64,000 nucleotides of DNA from Catalinimonas alkaloidigena (GTDB lineage Bacteria > Bacteroidota > Bacteroidia > Cytophagales > Cyclobacteriaceae). The notes beneath the pieces are model-generated. The model did not search any database. It worked only from the letters and a program-made list of their open reading frames with translations, and had not been told where the DNA came from. A program made the position numbers and the translations under genes. Shown here piece after piece: positions 8,687-18,500 of the stretch (position 1 is the stretch's first letter; each line of letters starts with the position of its first letter). Location of the stretch: the NCBI RefSeq assembly GCF_029504655.1, contig NZ_JAQFIL010000001.1, forward strand, positions 6,763,001 through 6,827,000, in the 5' to 3' direction.

Positions 8687-10435
8687 ATGTACAACATTGA
8701 TGAACTACAGGTCAGGCTTCTTTCTGAGTTGAGAGAGATTGCTGAAGAGCTAAATTTAAAAAATTACAAAAAACTTAATAAGCAGGATCTAATTTATAAA
8801 ATACTTGATCAGCAGGCTGTTTTGCCTGATGATGAACTTCCGAGTAAGAAGCCTACCGAAAGTAAAAAAAGCGAAACTGAAGACAAACCAAAGTCTAAAC
8901 CAAAAGCCAGGAGAAAACCCGGTCAGAAATCTAACAAAGACAAGGAAGAAAGCAAGCCGGACAGCAAACAGCCCGCACAAGATCAAAAACGCGAAGAAAG
9001 TCCTCGACCTCGTCGTATGAATCGTGTGAATGTTACTGACACTCCTAAAGATAAGGACGAGGCATCTACATCTGACGATACCAGTGATTTGCTGGATTCT
9101 TTTGATATAGAGGTTGATGATAAAGATAAAAAAGCTTCCTCCCCTTCAGACTCTAAACCTGAGTCTAAAGAAGATAGAAAAGAAGATAAGGGCAAAGAAC
9201 CACGCCACTCCAAGCACAAAAAAGAAAATTACGATAACCGTGATTCTCGTCCAGACAACAAAAAACCTCACAGAGAAAATAGAGACAGAGGAAATCAGTC
9301 GTCTGTTCCTATCAAAGAATTTGATGGGTTAATTGAAAATGACGGCGTGCTGGAGATTATGCAGGATGGGTACGGATTCCTCCGCTCTTCTGACTACAAC
9401 TACGTAGCCAGCCCCGATGATATTTACGTTTCTCCTTCTCAGATTAAGTTATTCGGACTTAAGACTGGTGATACTGTAAAAGGCCAGATACGTCCTCCTA
9501 AAGAAGGTGAGAAGTATTTCGCGCTACTGAGAGTAGAATCAGTCAATGGAAAAACTACGGATGAGATTCGTGATCGTGTCCCTTTTGAATACCTTACTCC
9601 TCTCTTCCCAAATGAAAGGCTAAATCTTCAGACCAAATCTGGGCGTTATTCTACCCGTATTCTGGACCTTTTCTCTCCTATTGGTAAAGGGCAGCGTGGT
9701 ATGATCGTTTCTCAGCCTAAATCCGGTAAAACTGTATTGCTTAAAGAACTGGCTAACGCCATTGCTGAGAACCACCCTGAAGTATATCTGATGATCCTCC
9801 TTATAGACGAACGTCCTGAAGAGGTGACTGATATGGCTCGCAGTGTAAATGGTGAGGTAATCGCTTCTACCTTTGATGAGCAGGCTGAAAAGCATGTGAA
9901 AGTTTCCAGCATCGTATTGGAAAAAGCCAAGCGCCTGGTAGAATCCGGACATGATGTTGTGATCCTGCTTGACTCTATTACACGTCTGGCTCGTGCTTAT
10001 AACACTACTGTCCCTTCTTCCGGAAAAATCCTTTCGGGGGGTGTGGATGCTAATGCATTGCACAAACCTAAGCGTTTCTTCGGAGCTGCCCGTAATGTAG
10101 AAAACGGTGGTTCATTGACGATCATCGCTACAGCACTGATAGAAACCGGCTCTAAAATGGATGAGGTGATCTTTGAAGAATTTAAGGGTACTGGTAATAT
10201 GGAATTGCAGCTTGACCGTAAGCTGGCCAACAAGCGCATTTACCCTGCTATTGATGTTCCTGCATCGGGTACACGTCGCGAAGATCTGCTTATGGAGAAA
10301 GACGAGCTTTCTCGCGTATGGATACTCAGAAAGCTGATGTCCGACATGACCTCCCAGGAAGCCATAGAATTCTTATTGCAGCGTATGAAAGGGACGCAGG
10401 ACAATGATGAATTCCTGGTATCCATGAATGGGTAA
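8687..10435 (+). CDS. rho: transcription termination factor Rho with long disordered insert
   Basis: Hexameric RNA helicase that ends untranslated transcription. 582 residues, well above the roughly 420 of the E. coli protein. Residues 1-45 are the Rho_N helical domain. Residues about 50-205 are a charged low-complexity insert of Lys, Glu, Asp, Ser and Pro. The RNA-binding cold-shock-like domain follows ([12 protein letters not shown]). Then comes the ATPase core with Walker A QPKSGKT near 343-349, Walker [11 protein letters not shown], and the [20 protein letters not shown] segment. Such inserts are typical of Bacteroidota Rho. A strong hairpin with a T-run follows the stop. Confidence 0.97.
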   Translation: MYNIDELQVRLLSELREIAEELNLKNYKKLNKQDLIYKILDQQAVLPDDELPSKKPTESKKSETEDKPKSKPKARRKPGQKSNKDKEESKPDSKQPAQDQKREESPRPRRMNRVNVTDTPKDKDEASTSDDTSDLLDSFDIEVDDKDKKASSPSDSKPESKEDRKEDKGKEPRHSKHKKENYDNRDSRPDNKKPHRENRDRGNQSSVPIKEFDGLIENDGVLEIMQDGYGFLRSSDYNYVASPDDIYVSPSQIKLFGLKTGDTVKGQIRPPKEGEKYFALLRVESVNGKTTDEIRDRVPFEYLTPLFPNERLNLQTKSGRYSTRILDLFSPIGKGQRGMIVSQPKSGKTVLLKELANAIAENHPEVYLMILLIDERPEEVTDMARSVNGEVIASTFDEQAEKHVKVSSIVLEKAKRLVESGHDVVILLDSITRLARAYNTTVPSSGKILSGGVDANALHKPKRFFGAARNVENGGSLTIIATALIETGSKMDEVIFEEFKGTGNMELQLDRKLANKRIYPAIDVPASGTRREDLLMEKDELSRVWILRKLMSDMTSQEAIEFLLQRMKGTQDNDEFLVSMNG

Positions 10436-10462
10436 GAAATTACATAACATATTTTAATCATA

Positions 10463-10493
10463 GGCTGCTGACTCCTCGTCGGTAGCCTTTTTT
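10463..10493 (+). terminator. intrinsic terminator of rho
   Basis: A ten-pair stem GGCTGCTGAC / GTCGGTAGCC (two G-U pairs) with loop TCCTC is followed by six T. It lies 27 bases after the rho stop and just before the end of the convergent reductase gene. Confidence 0.85.
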
Positions 10494-10494
10494 G

Positions 10495-11712
10495 TTATGC
10501 TTCACCTTCTACATAATCTGTGAGATAAAGATACGGCTCAGTAAGTTTGCCCTCTTTGGCGATGGTAGCCCTGGCGATCATGCCATCATCTTTGCCAAAT
10601 AAATTTGGAAATACATATCTGATCAAATTTTCTCCAAAGGAGCGAGAAGCATCGCGAGGAAGTTCTGAAGGCAAATTGTCTATCGCCATCACGCTCACAT
10701 ACCTGCTGTCCGTAAAAGGCTCCTCAACTACTTTATCTTCCTGAGGATCATAATCATATACCGGATTTTCAATGGTGGTGGGACGCTTGGTTGATGGAAT
10801 TGAACCTTCAATATCGCAGGTGATATCGGCAATCACCTTAATCTGGAAATTATCTTCCAGCATATCTTCTCTAAAAAATAATACAGGGGCCCTATGGTCC
10901 CAGAAGGCTCCGGCGATAAACAGGTCTGTCATCTGAGTATATGGCTGAAATCCCGGTTCAAACTGTTCAGGATATTTAAAGAACTCCTGCCGGCTAAAAT
11001 CTCCGCCCCCTCTTTTGAGGTTGTAGTCTGTCACAAACAATTGTGCGTAAACTGACTCATCAAAATTCTGCTCCAAATATTCTTTGGGAGACACTTTTCG
11101 TATACCTACACCATTCATTACTTCCATAGCGCCTCTAGCTACCCTACCCGCTCCGGTAAGTGCAATCTTGATAGGTGGAAGTTTTACTTTAGCATATTCG
11201 ATTTTCAGATCTTCTAAATCATAGCAATCCTTAGCTCTGCGAATGTCATACAAACCCGACTTTTTCCCATACGTATAAAGCCCGTTATACGCTCCTACAA
11301 TACCGGCAAAACGTCCGAATGCTACAATGCGGTTTCCTTTTTCATTGGTAAGGCGCTCATAATCGATCAGGCAAATATTTTTTCTCAGTATCTCTTGCAA
11401 GAGCGTTTTGTTATAAGCCTGCTTCTTAATAGTATGAGAGAAAAAGAGGTAAGTCTTATCCGCTATAAGCTCTGGAATCGGCACTTCTTTCACACCTAGC
11501 ATAATATCGCAATGACTGACATCATCTACCAGCGGAATGCCTAGTTCCTCATACTGAGAATCAGTAAAACACCTGTGCTCACTTCGCTGGCAATATACTT
11601 TTACATGTGGAAATTTTTTCTGCAGCTCAACTGCTTGTTGAGGGGTTAGTGTCACTCGTCTGTCTACAGGAACTTTTCCTTCTCTGATCAGGGCTACTTT
11701 TATTTCAGGCAT
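10495..11712 (-). CDS. lysine-ketoglutarate reductase-type saccharopine dehydrogenase (lysine catabolism)
   Basis: 405 residues resembling the LKR half of animal and plant AASS: it condenses L-lysine with 2-oxoglutarate to saccharopine using NADPH. The N-terminal AlaDH/PNT-like domain has ALIREGKVPVDRRVTLTP (7-24), GVKEVPIPELIADKTY and FFSHTIKKQAYNKTLL (90-105), and LIDYERL. The nucleotide-binding motif is TGAGRVARG (186-194). The fungal lysine-forming Lys1 is related, but the FSHTIK/IDYE blocks fit the LKR branch best. The companion saccharopine dehydrogenase is at 13306 on the other strand beyond creD, and the ALDH7 enzyme at 20685, so the catabolic reading is supported by context. Confidence 0.8.
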   Translation of the reverse strand: MPEIKVALIREGKVPVDRRVTLTPQQAVELQKKFPHVKVYCQRSEHRCFTDSQYEELGIPLVDDVSHCDIMLGVKEVPIPELIADKTYLFFSHTIKKQAYNKTLLQEILRKNICLIDYERLTNEKGNRIVAFGRFAGIVGAYNGLYTYGKKSGLYDIRRAKDCYDLEDLKIEYAKVKLPPIKIALTGAGRVARGAMEVMNGVGIRKVSPKEYLEQNFDESVYAQLFVTDYNLKRGGGDFSRQEFFKYPEQFEPGFQPYTQMTDLFIAGAFWDHRAPVLFFREDMLEDNFQIKVIADITCDIEGSIPSTKRPTTIENPVYDYDPQEDKVVEEPFTDSRYVSVMAIDNLPSELPRDASRSFGENLIRYVFPNLFGKDDGMIARATIAKEGKLTEPYLYLTDYVEGEA

Positions 11713-11783
11713 AAAAATGATGTTTACTTATTTTACTTACTTTCCAAAGGAATGTTAATATTTAATCCGTTCATTCGTTATTA

Positions 11784-11801
11784 TAGATAAGAACTTATCT
11801 A
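11784..11801. promoter_or_regulatory. 18-base inverted repeat just before creD
   Basis: TAGATAAG and CTTATCTA are perfect eight-base complements around AA. The element ends six bases before the creD ATG and lies in the divergent region shared with the lysine-ketoglutarate reductase gene. It could be an operator of a dimeric regulator or a small hairpin masking the ribosome binding site. No regulator gene is adjacent. Confidence 0.4.
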
Positions 11802-11807
11802 AGATCC

Positions 11808-13229
11808 ATGTCGGGCAAAACCAAATCCTTTTACGAGCGCTTCAGTAGCTGGACCCGTAATTCCATCACGCTTCGCATTGCCTCCATAGCTATTCTGATA
11901 CTTCTGCTACTCATTCCCACTTCCATGATTGAAAACCTCATTCGCGAGCGGCAAAACTATCGGCAACAGGCCATACAAGAAGTAAGTTCTTCTTGGGCAA
12001 ATGCACAGACACTCGCCGGCCCAATCTTAACGATCCCCTTTCTCACATCTTATAGAAATAACAATAATCAATTAGTAGAAACTACTGAATACGCTCACTT
12101 TCTACCTGATGTATTGAATATTGATACAAAGATTGCTCCTGAAATTCGCCAGCGGGGTATTTATGAAGCGGTAGTATACAGCGCTCAGCTGGCAATTAGC
12201 GGTCGGTTTTCTACCCCTGATTTGGAAATGACAAATCTTGATGCAGCCCAGCTTATTTGGGAAGATGCATTTATTGCCTTTGGCATTCCTGATATGCGGG
12301 GGATAGAACAAAATATTGTATTGCAATGGCAAGAAGCAGATCTTACTTTTGATCCCGGCGCCGGGCCAGGCAATGTGCTGTCTTCAGGGGTGAAAGTAGA
12401 TGTGCCAGCGGATACCAGTACACAAGCTTATGATTTTAATTTTCAAATTGAATTGCATGGAAGCGGCTCTCTGGGTTTCTTGCCATTAGGTAAAACCACC
12501 AATGTAGTTTTAAATTCAGCCTGGACTAATCCCAGCTTTGTAGGTGCATTCCTGCCTGATGAACACAACATAACAGAAGAAGGCTTTACAGCTAAATGGG
12601 AAGTGCTACACCTTAACCGTAATTTTCCCCAGGCCTGGAAAGGTGATCAGTATGTTTTTCCGCTGCAAAATATCGCTCCTCCAGAGGACGATTATCTATA
12701 CCCACCCTATCGTGAAGAAGCTGCAGTACAGGCTAATACCCAAAGTTATGGATTTGGCGTTAACCTACTGTTGCCGGTAGATCAATACCAGAAAAGTATG
12801 CGCTCAGTGAAATATGCGATCATGTTTATCGCGCTTACTTTTCTTACTTTTTTCTTTGTAGAAATTCTGAACCGTAAGCGGATTCATCCGATCCAATACC
12901 TTTTAGTAGGACTGGCGCTCTGTATATTCTTTACCTTATTGGTAGCCATCTCTGAGCACACTAGTTTTAACCTGGCCTATATCATTGCTACCATCATGGT
13001 CACCAGCCTGATCGCAATTTATGTACAGGCCATTTTCAAACATAAAAAGCTTACTGCCATGTTAACGCTGCTCCTCTTGCTGATGTACGGTTTTATTTTT
13101 ACGCTTTTACAATTGCAGGATTATGCTCTACTCATCGGCAGTATCGCCCTGTTTATTATTCTGGCAGTGGTCATGTACATTTCCAGAAAAATTGATTGGT
13201 ATGCGATATCCGAGCGAGAGGATGAGTAG
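11808..13229 (+). CDS. creD: inner-membrane protein CreD
   Basis: 473 residues, normal for the CreD family. One N-terminal membrane helix (ASIAILILLLLIPTSMI, residues 25-42) is followed by RERQNYRQQAIQEVSSSWA, a family signature. A large periplasmic domain follows to about residue 330, then four to five C-terminal helices. CreD proteins are envelope stress-associated; in Proteobacteria they belong to the CreBC regulon and affect beta-lactam or colicin tolerance. The molecular activity is unknown. No creBC two-component pair is nearby. It lies between the two lysine-degrading genes and is followed by saccharopine dehydrogenase after 76 bases, containing a hairpin, so co-transcription is uncertain. 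Confidence 0.92.
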   Translation: MSGKTKSFYERFSSWTRNSITLRIASIAILILLLLIPTSMIENLIRERQNYRQQAIQEVSSSWANAQTLAGPILTIPFLTSYRNNNNQLVETTEYAHFLPDVLNIDTKIAPEIRQRGIYEAVVYSAQLAISGRFSTPDLEMTNLDAAQLIWEDAFIAFGIPDMRGIEQNIVLQWQEADLTFDPGAGPGNVLSSGVKVDVPADTSTQAYDFNFQIELHGSGSLGFLPLGKTTNVVLNSAWTNPSFVGAFLPDEHNITEEGFTAKWEVLHLNRNFPQAWKGDQYVFPLQNIAPPEDDYLYPPYREEAAVQANTQSYGFGVNLLLPVDQYQKSMRSVKYAIMFIALTFLTFFFVEILNRKRIHPIQYLLVGLALCIFFTLLVAISEHTSFNLAYIIATIMVTSLIAIYVQAIFKHKKLTAMLTLLLLLMYGFIFTLLQLQDYALLIGSIALFIILAVVMYISRKIDWYAISEREDE

Positions 13230-13251
13230 AAAACACAAAATTTATTGAAAT

Positions 13252-13278
13252 GACTCTTCGTTGATATGAAGTAGAGTC
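13252..13278. promoter_or_regulatory. inverted repeat between creD and the saccharopine dehydrogenase gene
   Basis: GACTCT and AGAGTC form six pairs, extended by TTC/GAA with a small bulge. There is no T-run after it, so it is not a typical terminator; it might be a processing site or operator. Confidence 0.3.
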
Positions 13279-13305
13279 CGAGGCCAATAATAATATGTAT
13301 ACAAT

Positions 13306-14658
13306 ATGAAGAAGATTTTAATACTCGGAGCAGGACGTTCTGCTGCAGCCCTGATTGACTACCTGAGCAAAGAGGGGCAGAAAAATGACTGGCAGATTCA
13401 GGTGGTGGATGCCGCTCCTGATGTTATTCACCAATACGAAAGTAAGTATGAGAATGTAAAAGCTTCCGCTCTGGATGTATTAGATACTTCTGCTCGTGAA
13501 AACTTAATGCAACGAGCCAACCTGGTCATTTCCATGCTACCGGCACGTTTCCATATTCATGCGGCAGAGTCTTGTCTTAAGCTAAAAAAACATTTGCTCA
13601 CCGCTTCTTATGTAGACGATGAAGTGCAACAACTAGCAGGCCAGATCAAACAGGCGGGGCTGATTTTTTTGTACGAATGTGGCCTTGACCCCGGTATTGA
13701 CCACATGTCGGCCATGCAAATGATCGATCACATAAGATCTCAAGGAGGACATGTCACTTCATTTCAGTCTTTCTGTGGCGGGCTGATGGCTCCCGGCTCT
13801 GACGATAATCCCTGGCGGTACAAGTTTACCTGGAACCCTCGTAATGTAGTGCTGGCCGGGAAAGGTGGTACGGCACAATATATTTACAAAGGTATTTACA
13901 AAAACATACCGCATCATCAGTTGTTCAAAAGACTGACCATGGTAGAGATTCCTGAATTTGGAGAGTTTGAGTCTTATCCCAATCGGGATTCACTCAATTA
14001 CAGAGAGCTTTATGGATTATATAAGGCTGAAACCGTATTGAGAGGCACATTACGTCGCCCCGGATTCTGCTCAGCCTGGCATGCCTTTGTGCAGCTTGGC
14101 CTTACTGATGACAGCTATCTGGTACGCAATGTAGAGAATATGACCTATGCTGAATTTACACGCTCTTATCTGCCGTATAGTAAGGACGACCTGCTGACCA
14201 ATTTCAGCCGTTATATTGGCGTTGATATCAGCTCGGAGGTAATGCAGCGTATCAAATGGCTGGGGATACTGGATGAAAAACCTATCGGATTAAAAAAAGC
14301 AACTCCCGCCCAGGTGATGCAGCAATTACTGGAAAATAAATGGAAAGCGGATCAGGATGACGAAGATATGATTGTAATGCAACATCAGCTTGAATATCAG
14401 ATAGAGGATGAACTAAGAAAAAGTACTTCATCCCTGGTTACTATTGGTCAGATCGCCACTTATTCTGCCATGTCCAAAACCGTGGGTTATCCGTTAGGTA
14501 TTGTGGCCAAGCTTATTTTGCAAAATAAAATCAGTGAGCGTGGGCTGATGATACCGGTACACAAAGAAGTTTATCAGCCGGTGCTGAAAGAATTAGAACT
14601 ATTAAATATTAAATTTATAGAGGAAGAAGAGCAGCTAACTTCGGCTTCTATAAGTTGA
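13306..14658 (+). CDS. saccharopine dehydrogenase (glutamate-forming), AASS C-terminal type
   Basis: Oxidises saccharopine to 2-aminoadipate 6-semialdehyde and glutamate. 450 residues with the Rossmann motif ILGAGRSAAALI (6-17), the signature CGLDPGIDHMSAMQMI (125-140), the conserved SFCGGLMAP, and the NPWRYKFTWNPRNVVLAG block. This matches the SDH domain of AASS and yeast Lys9. Together with the reductase at 10495 it would make a complete saccharopine route as two separate proteins. The next gene, 37 bases downstream, is a short HglS-like enzyme acting two steps further on, which argues strongly for lysine degradation rather than synthesis. Confidence 0.88.
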   Translation: MKKILILGAGRSAAALIDYLSKEGQKNDWQIQVVDAAPDVIHQYESKYENVKASALDVLDTSARENLMQRANLVISMLPARFHIHAAESCLKLKKHLLTASYVDDEVQQLAGQIKQAGLIFLYECGLDPGIDHMSAMQMIDHIRSQGGHVTSFQSFCGGLMAPGSDDNPWRYKFTWNPRNVVLAGKGGTAQYIYKGIYKNIPHHQLFKRLTMVEIPEFGEFESYPNRDSLNYRELYGLYKAETVLRGTLRRPGFCSAWHAFVQLGLTDDSYLVRNVENMTYAEFTRSYLPYSKDDLLTNFSRYIGVDISSEVMQRIKWLGILDEKPIGLKKATPAQVMQQLLENKWKADQDDEDMIVMQHQLEYQIEDELRKSTSSLVTIGQIATYSAMSKTVGYPLGIVAKLILQNKISERGLMIPVHKEVYQPVLKELELLNIKFIEEEEQLTSASIS

Positions 14659-14695
14659 TCCCTTAAAGCATTTTTTTACCAAAAATTCATTTCAT

Positions 14696-15505
14696 ATGAG
14701 TATCACGACATTACCTGATTTGCTTGATAAAATGTGGAAAGACTATACCCGCATGAACCCTCAGGCACTGAAGATCTATAACCTTTTTTTAGAACGAGGT
14801 GATAAAGTAATCAATGATCATATCGCCCTGCGCACCTTCAATCATCCTAAGGTAGGCATTGATGCGCTGGCCCGGCCTTTCCTGAAAGGTGGCTATGAGT
14901 ACCAGCAGGATTATCATTTCAAGGAGAAAAAATTATACGCCAAACACTTTCAGCATCCTGATGAGCAGATGCCCAAAATTTTTATCAGCGAACTTAAGTT
15001 GGAGGAATTTGATGATGAATTACAGAGATTGATCGATGAGCTAATTGGACAGATTCCCGAAAATGCGCCCCGCAATTTTGATTTCTGCTCTACCGGTCGC
15101 CCCTGGGAAGTGAGCTATGAGACTTATGAGAAGCTAAGGGCTAAGAGTGAGTATGCGGCCTGGATGGCCGCGCATGGCTACCGCCCTAATCATTTTACCG
15201 TTTTTGTCAATGCGCTTAACAGCTTTGATGATATCCGCGAGGTCAATGCTTTTATAAAACAGAATGGATTTAAGCTCAATGACAGTGGTGGTGAAGTAAA
15301 AGGCTCTAAAGAAGTTTTTCTGGAGCAGTCTTCTACCCTGGCAGACAGTGTGGAAGTTGACTTCTCTGACGGAAAGCAAGAGGTTCCTTCCTGCTATTAT
15401 GAGTTTGCCCAGCGCCACGCCTTGCCTGATGGTAAACTGTATCAGGGCTTTGTCGCCACGTCTGCTGACAAAATCTTTGAAAGTACCGATAAGCGGAGTT
15501 CTTAA
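14696..15505 (+). CDS. short DUF1338 / HglS-like 2-oxoadipate dioxygenase-decarboxylase
   Basis: Members of this family (HglS, formerly YdcJ) convert 2-oxoadipate to D-2-hydroxyglutarate with Fe(II) and O2. The 269 residues form a compact version compared with the roughly 460 residues of the Pseudomonas enzyme. The metal His and substrate Arg are seen as His42 and Arg46 in DHIALRTF; a second His candidate is 166 in PNHFTVF (or 160); the metal Glu is 236 in YYEFAQR. The gene follows saccharopine dehydrogenase and precedes a strong hairpin, so the two form an operon. The context fits the family reaction exactly. Confidence 0.85.
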   Translation: MSITTLPDLLDKMWKDYTRMNPQALKIYNLFLERGDKVINDHIALRTFNHPKVGIDALARPFLKGGYEYQQDYHFKEKKLYAKHFQHPDEQMPKIFISELKLEEFDDELQRLIDELIGQIPENAPRNFDFCSTGRPWEVSYETYEKLRAKSEYAAWMAAHGYRPNHFTVFVNALNSFDDIREVNAFIKQNGFKLNDSGGEVKGSKEVFLEQSSTLADSVEVDFSDGKQEVPSCYYEFAQRHALPDGKLYQGFVATSADKIFESTDKRSS

Positions 15506-15521
15506 AGAACTTTTAATTCGC

Positions 15522-15558
15522 AAAAAATTAAGGCCGGTCATTTTAGTAACCGGCCTTA
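15522..15558. terminator. strong hairpin between the hglS-like and tricorn genes
   Basis: Ten perfect pairs, TAAGGCCGGT (15529-15538) with ACCGGCCTTA (15549-15558). An A6 run on the left serves as U-run for the minus strand, while TATTTT lies on the right. It should stop both convergent units. Confidence 0.85.
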
Positions 15559-15565
15559 GTATTTT

Positions 15566-18500
15566 CTACTCTCTAGAAGAGGCAGATGATTTTTGCTCAT
15601 CTACCTGTTCTAAAAGCTCTTCCACCGCTCTTTTCAGTTGCGGATCTTCTCCATTGGCTTTGCTGTCGGGTGCGTTTTCTACTACGATATCCGGTACTGC
15701 CGGGCCATTCTCCATATTCTCTCCCGTAGCCTTTACATACCAGGCACGAAATGGCAAACGAACGTATGAACCATCAATCAACCCTCTTCCTCCGGTAGAA
15801 ATCACTGCCCCAAAAGTAGGCGTACCTACCAGCGTTCCCAGATCCAGAGTTTTATAGGCATGAGAGAAAATTTCCGCATTAGAATAACTATTCTGGTTGC
15901 AGAGCGCAATGGAAGGCTTAGTCCAGGACGCTAGTGGTAGTCTTTCTCCAAAGGGATAGTGTTCCTTGAACTGTCTATGCTCTTTATCCAGGTCTTCGGC
16001 CGCACCTCTGGGAATGGTGTAAGCATGCTGATCAACATTAAGCACTGCCATCAGGTAATCGGTTGTCCAGCCTCCGCCATTAAAGCGCACATCTATCACG
16101 ATGCCTTCTTTGCCCAGACCACTGGCGGTAAGCTCTCTTTCAAAACGCTCAAAGCTGGTCCAGTTCATTCCCTGAATATGTAGGTAGCCTAATCGCCCAC
16201 CAGAATATTCTTCGGTCAGTTTTTGCCGGTCTTCTACCCACTCATTATAAAGCGCACTATTCAAACTGCTTGTAGGGCGGATAATTACTTCTCTTTCTTG
16301 ATTATTTTCTCCCCTTACAGTCAGGTAGATTTCTTCATCTGCTTTATTAATAAGTGGCTGGTAAAAATTTTCTGATATGCTCACTGGCTCTCCGTTGATG
16401 GCAAGAATTACATCCTGAGGATAGAGGCGGCTGTTATTTCTCTCAGCCGGACTTTCAGGTACTATCCGTATTACTTCTACTCCTTCCGCAAGGGGGCTAA
16501 TCTCCACTCCCAAAAGCCCGGTTTTCTCATCTTGGGTCTCGGCCCTGTCAGAATTATACAAACCCATATGGCTGGCGTTGATCTGCCCTAACATGATATT
16601 GAACATATCTCTGAAGTCAGTATTGGTAGACGCCTGTACTGCCCAGCTTTTATATTTTTCGTGCAGCGCTTCCCAATCCTGCCCATGAAAGTTGGGATCA
16701 TAAAAACCCTGCTTGAGCGTACGCCAGGCTTCCTCAAAAATCTGCTCCTGCTCTTGCTGATGATCAATTTTCATCTGGGCAGCATAGGGTAGGCTTTCCA
16801 TATTGCTATTTTTCAATGCTATCCTGGCCAAATTGCCTTCGGATTTGAGCAGGTAGAGATAATTATATTCAGGACTCATCATCACCTGATTGGGCTGTTG
16901 TCCACCGGTGGTCAGCGCTTTTTTTTCACTGCCATCCCACTGTATGCTATATAAATCCTGATCTGCCTCAAAGCTCTGCCTGCCTTCCCGATTGGTGACG
17001 AAGTAAAAGGTCTCTCCATCTTTTGAAAGAGCAATATCCGATTCGTTACCCGGCATAGAAGTTACTTGGGTCAATCGGTCATGGATATCTTCCAGATCTA
17101 TGTGTACATTGACGGTTTTTGTAGAATCTTCCTTGTCCTTCTCATCGCTTTCACCTTCCCAGTCACGCTGGGTTTTTTCCCAATCTTCTTCCTTGAGCCA
17201 GGCAAACCACACATCTGCATCGCCATTATTCCTGACCGACAGGAAAGCCAGCTTACTTCCGTCGGGGCTCCATGCGGGACTATAGTCGGAGCGAGGATGC
17301 ATGCTCACATTGACCGGCTCCAGGCTATCATCGGCAGGATGGATATAAGTCTCGCTGTTAAAGTCTAAGCCGCTTAGCGAATAGGCAAGCCACTTACTGT
17401 CAGGACTCCAGCTCACGCCTTCTGCCGTATCCCAACCATCCAGTAACACTTTTTCATTATTCAGGCGCCCATCCTCTTCAATGTCGGCTACTACCATTTG
17501 TCCTCTGCCTCTCAGGTAAGCCACTTTTTTTCCATCGGGTGATACTTTAGGGAAGATTTCGTCCTGATCTGTGTCGGTAAGTCTTTCTACTTCATACTTA
17601 AGAGTGGTATACAATTGGGTTCTTTGAGGGTCAGCCGAGCGTAGCAGGTAAAGGTCATATTGATTACCCTCCCGGTCTGAGCTAAAAATCAGGCTGGAGT
17701 CATTCAACCACTGTACATCCATATCTCTATAAGGATGCTGAGACACATTGACTGCTCTCTTTTTATCTTTATCATTTTCTTTAATAAAAATCTCTCCCCG
17801 GATGACCAGGGCGGTATATTTTCCGTTGGGAGAAACTGCATAATCGGCAGCATCACTGTTCATGGTTTTGTATTCTTCCGGATCAAAGCGATAATCAGTC
17901 GCCAGTTGCACATCCAATTTTCTGGCCTCACCTCCTACTGGCATTACATAGATGGAGGTTTCTCTTTCCATCGCCAAAATATTGCCATCCCCACTCACAC
18001 TGAAATAACGTACCCCTTCATCCTCATAGCTAGTAATTTGCTCTGCTTCGCCTTCCACCTGTCCGTCTTCTGTCAGTTGCTGACGATAAATATTGTACTT
18101 CCCGCTTCTGGGACTGATGAAGAAAAGCGAACGATCTCCCCCCCATTGCGGATAGATGTCATTTCCGTCAAAATCAGTAAGTTGAATATATTCTGCTTCC
18201 TGAGTATCATACAGCCACACATCTTTATTGGCAGGGCCCCGATAAGCTTCACGGGCAATTCGGCAGGAACCTCTGGTGAATGCGATAAACCGGCCATCAG
18301 GAGAGCTTACCGCAGTATACCCTACAGCATCCAGGACTCGTTCAGAAGTACCACCATCAGCAGTGATACTGTGAATTTCCTGCTCCCGCTCTACATGCAC
18401 GAAGGTCCGCTCTGTACCCAATAGCACTTTCCCATCAGTGGTCCAGCCGGATACTTCATCATCGGTTGAGTGGTAGGTAAGTCTTAGTGGAGTACCTCCC

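Noticed and set aside
15348..15857. Plus-strand frame of 169 codons spanning the end of the hglS-like gene and tricorn gene
   Set aside because: Crosses the bidirectional terminator and overlaps both real genes in another frame; no family match.
17735..18424. Long plus-strand open frame of 229 codons inside the tricorn gene
   Set aside because: It lies wholly antisense to a well-supported protease gene, begins without a plausible start context, and its translation has no recognisable domains.
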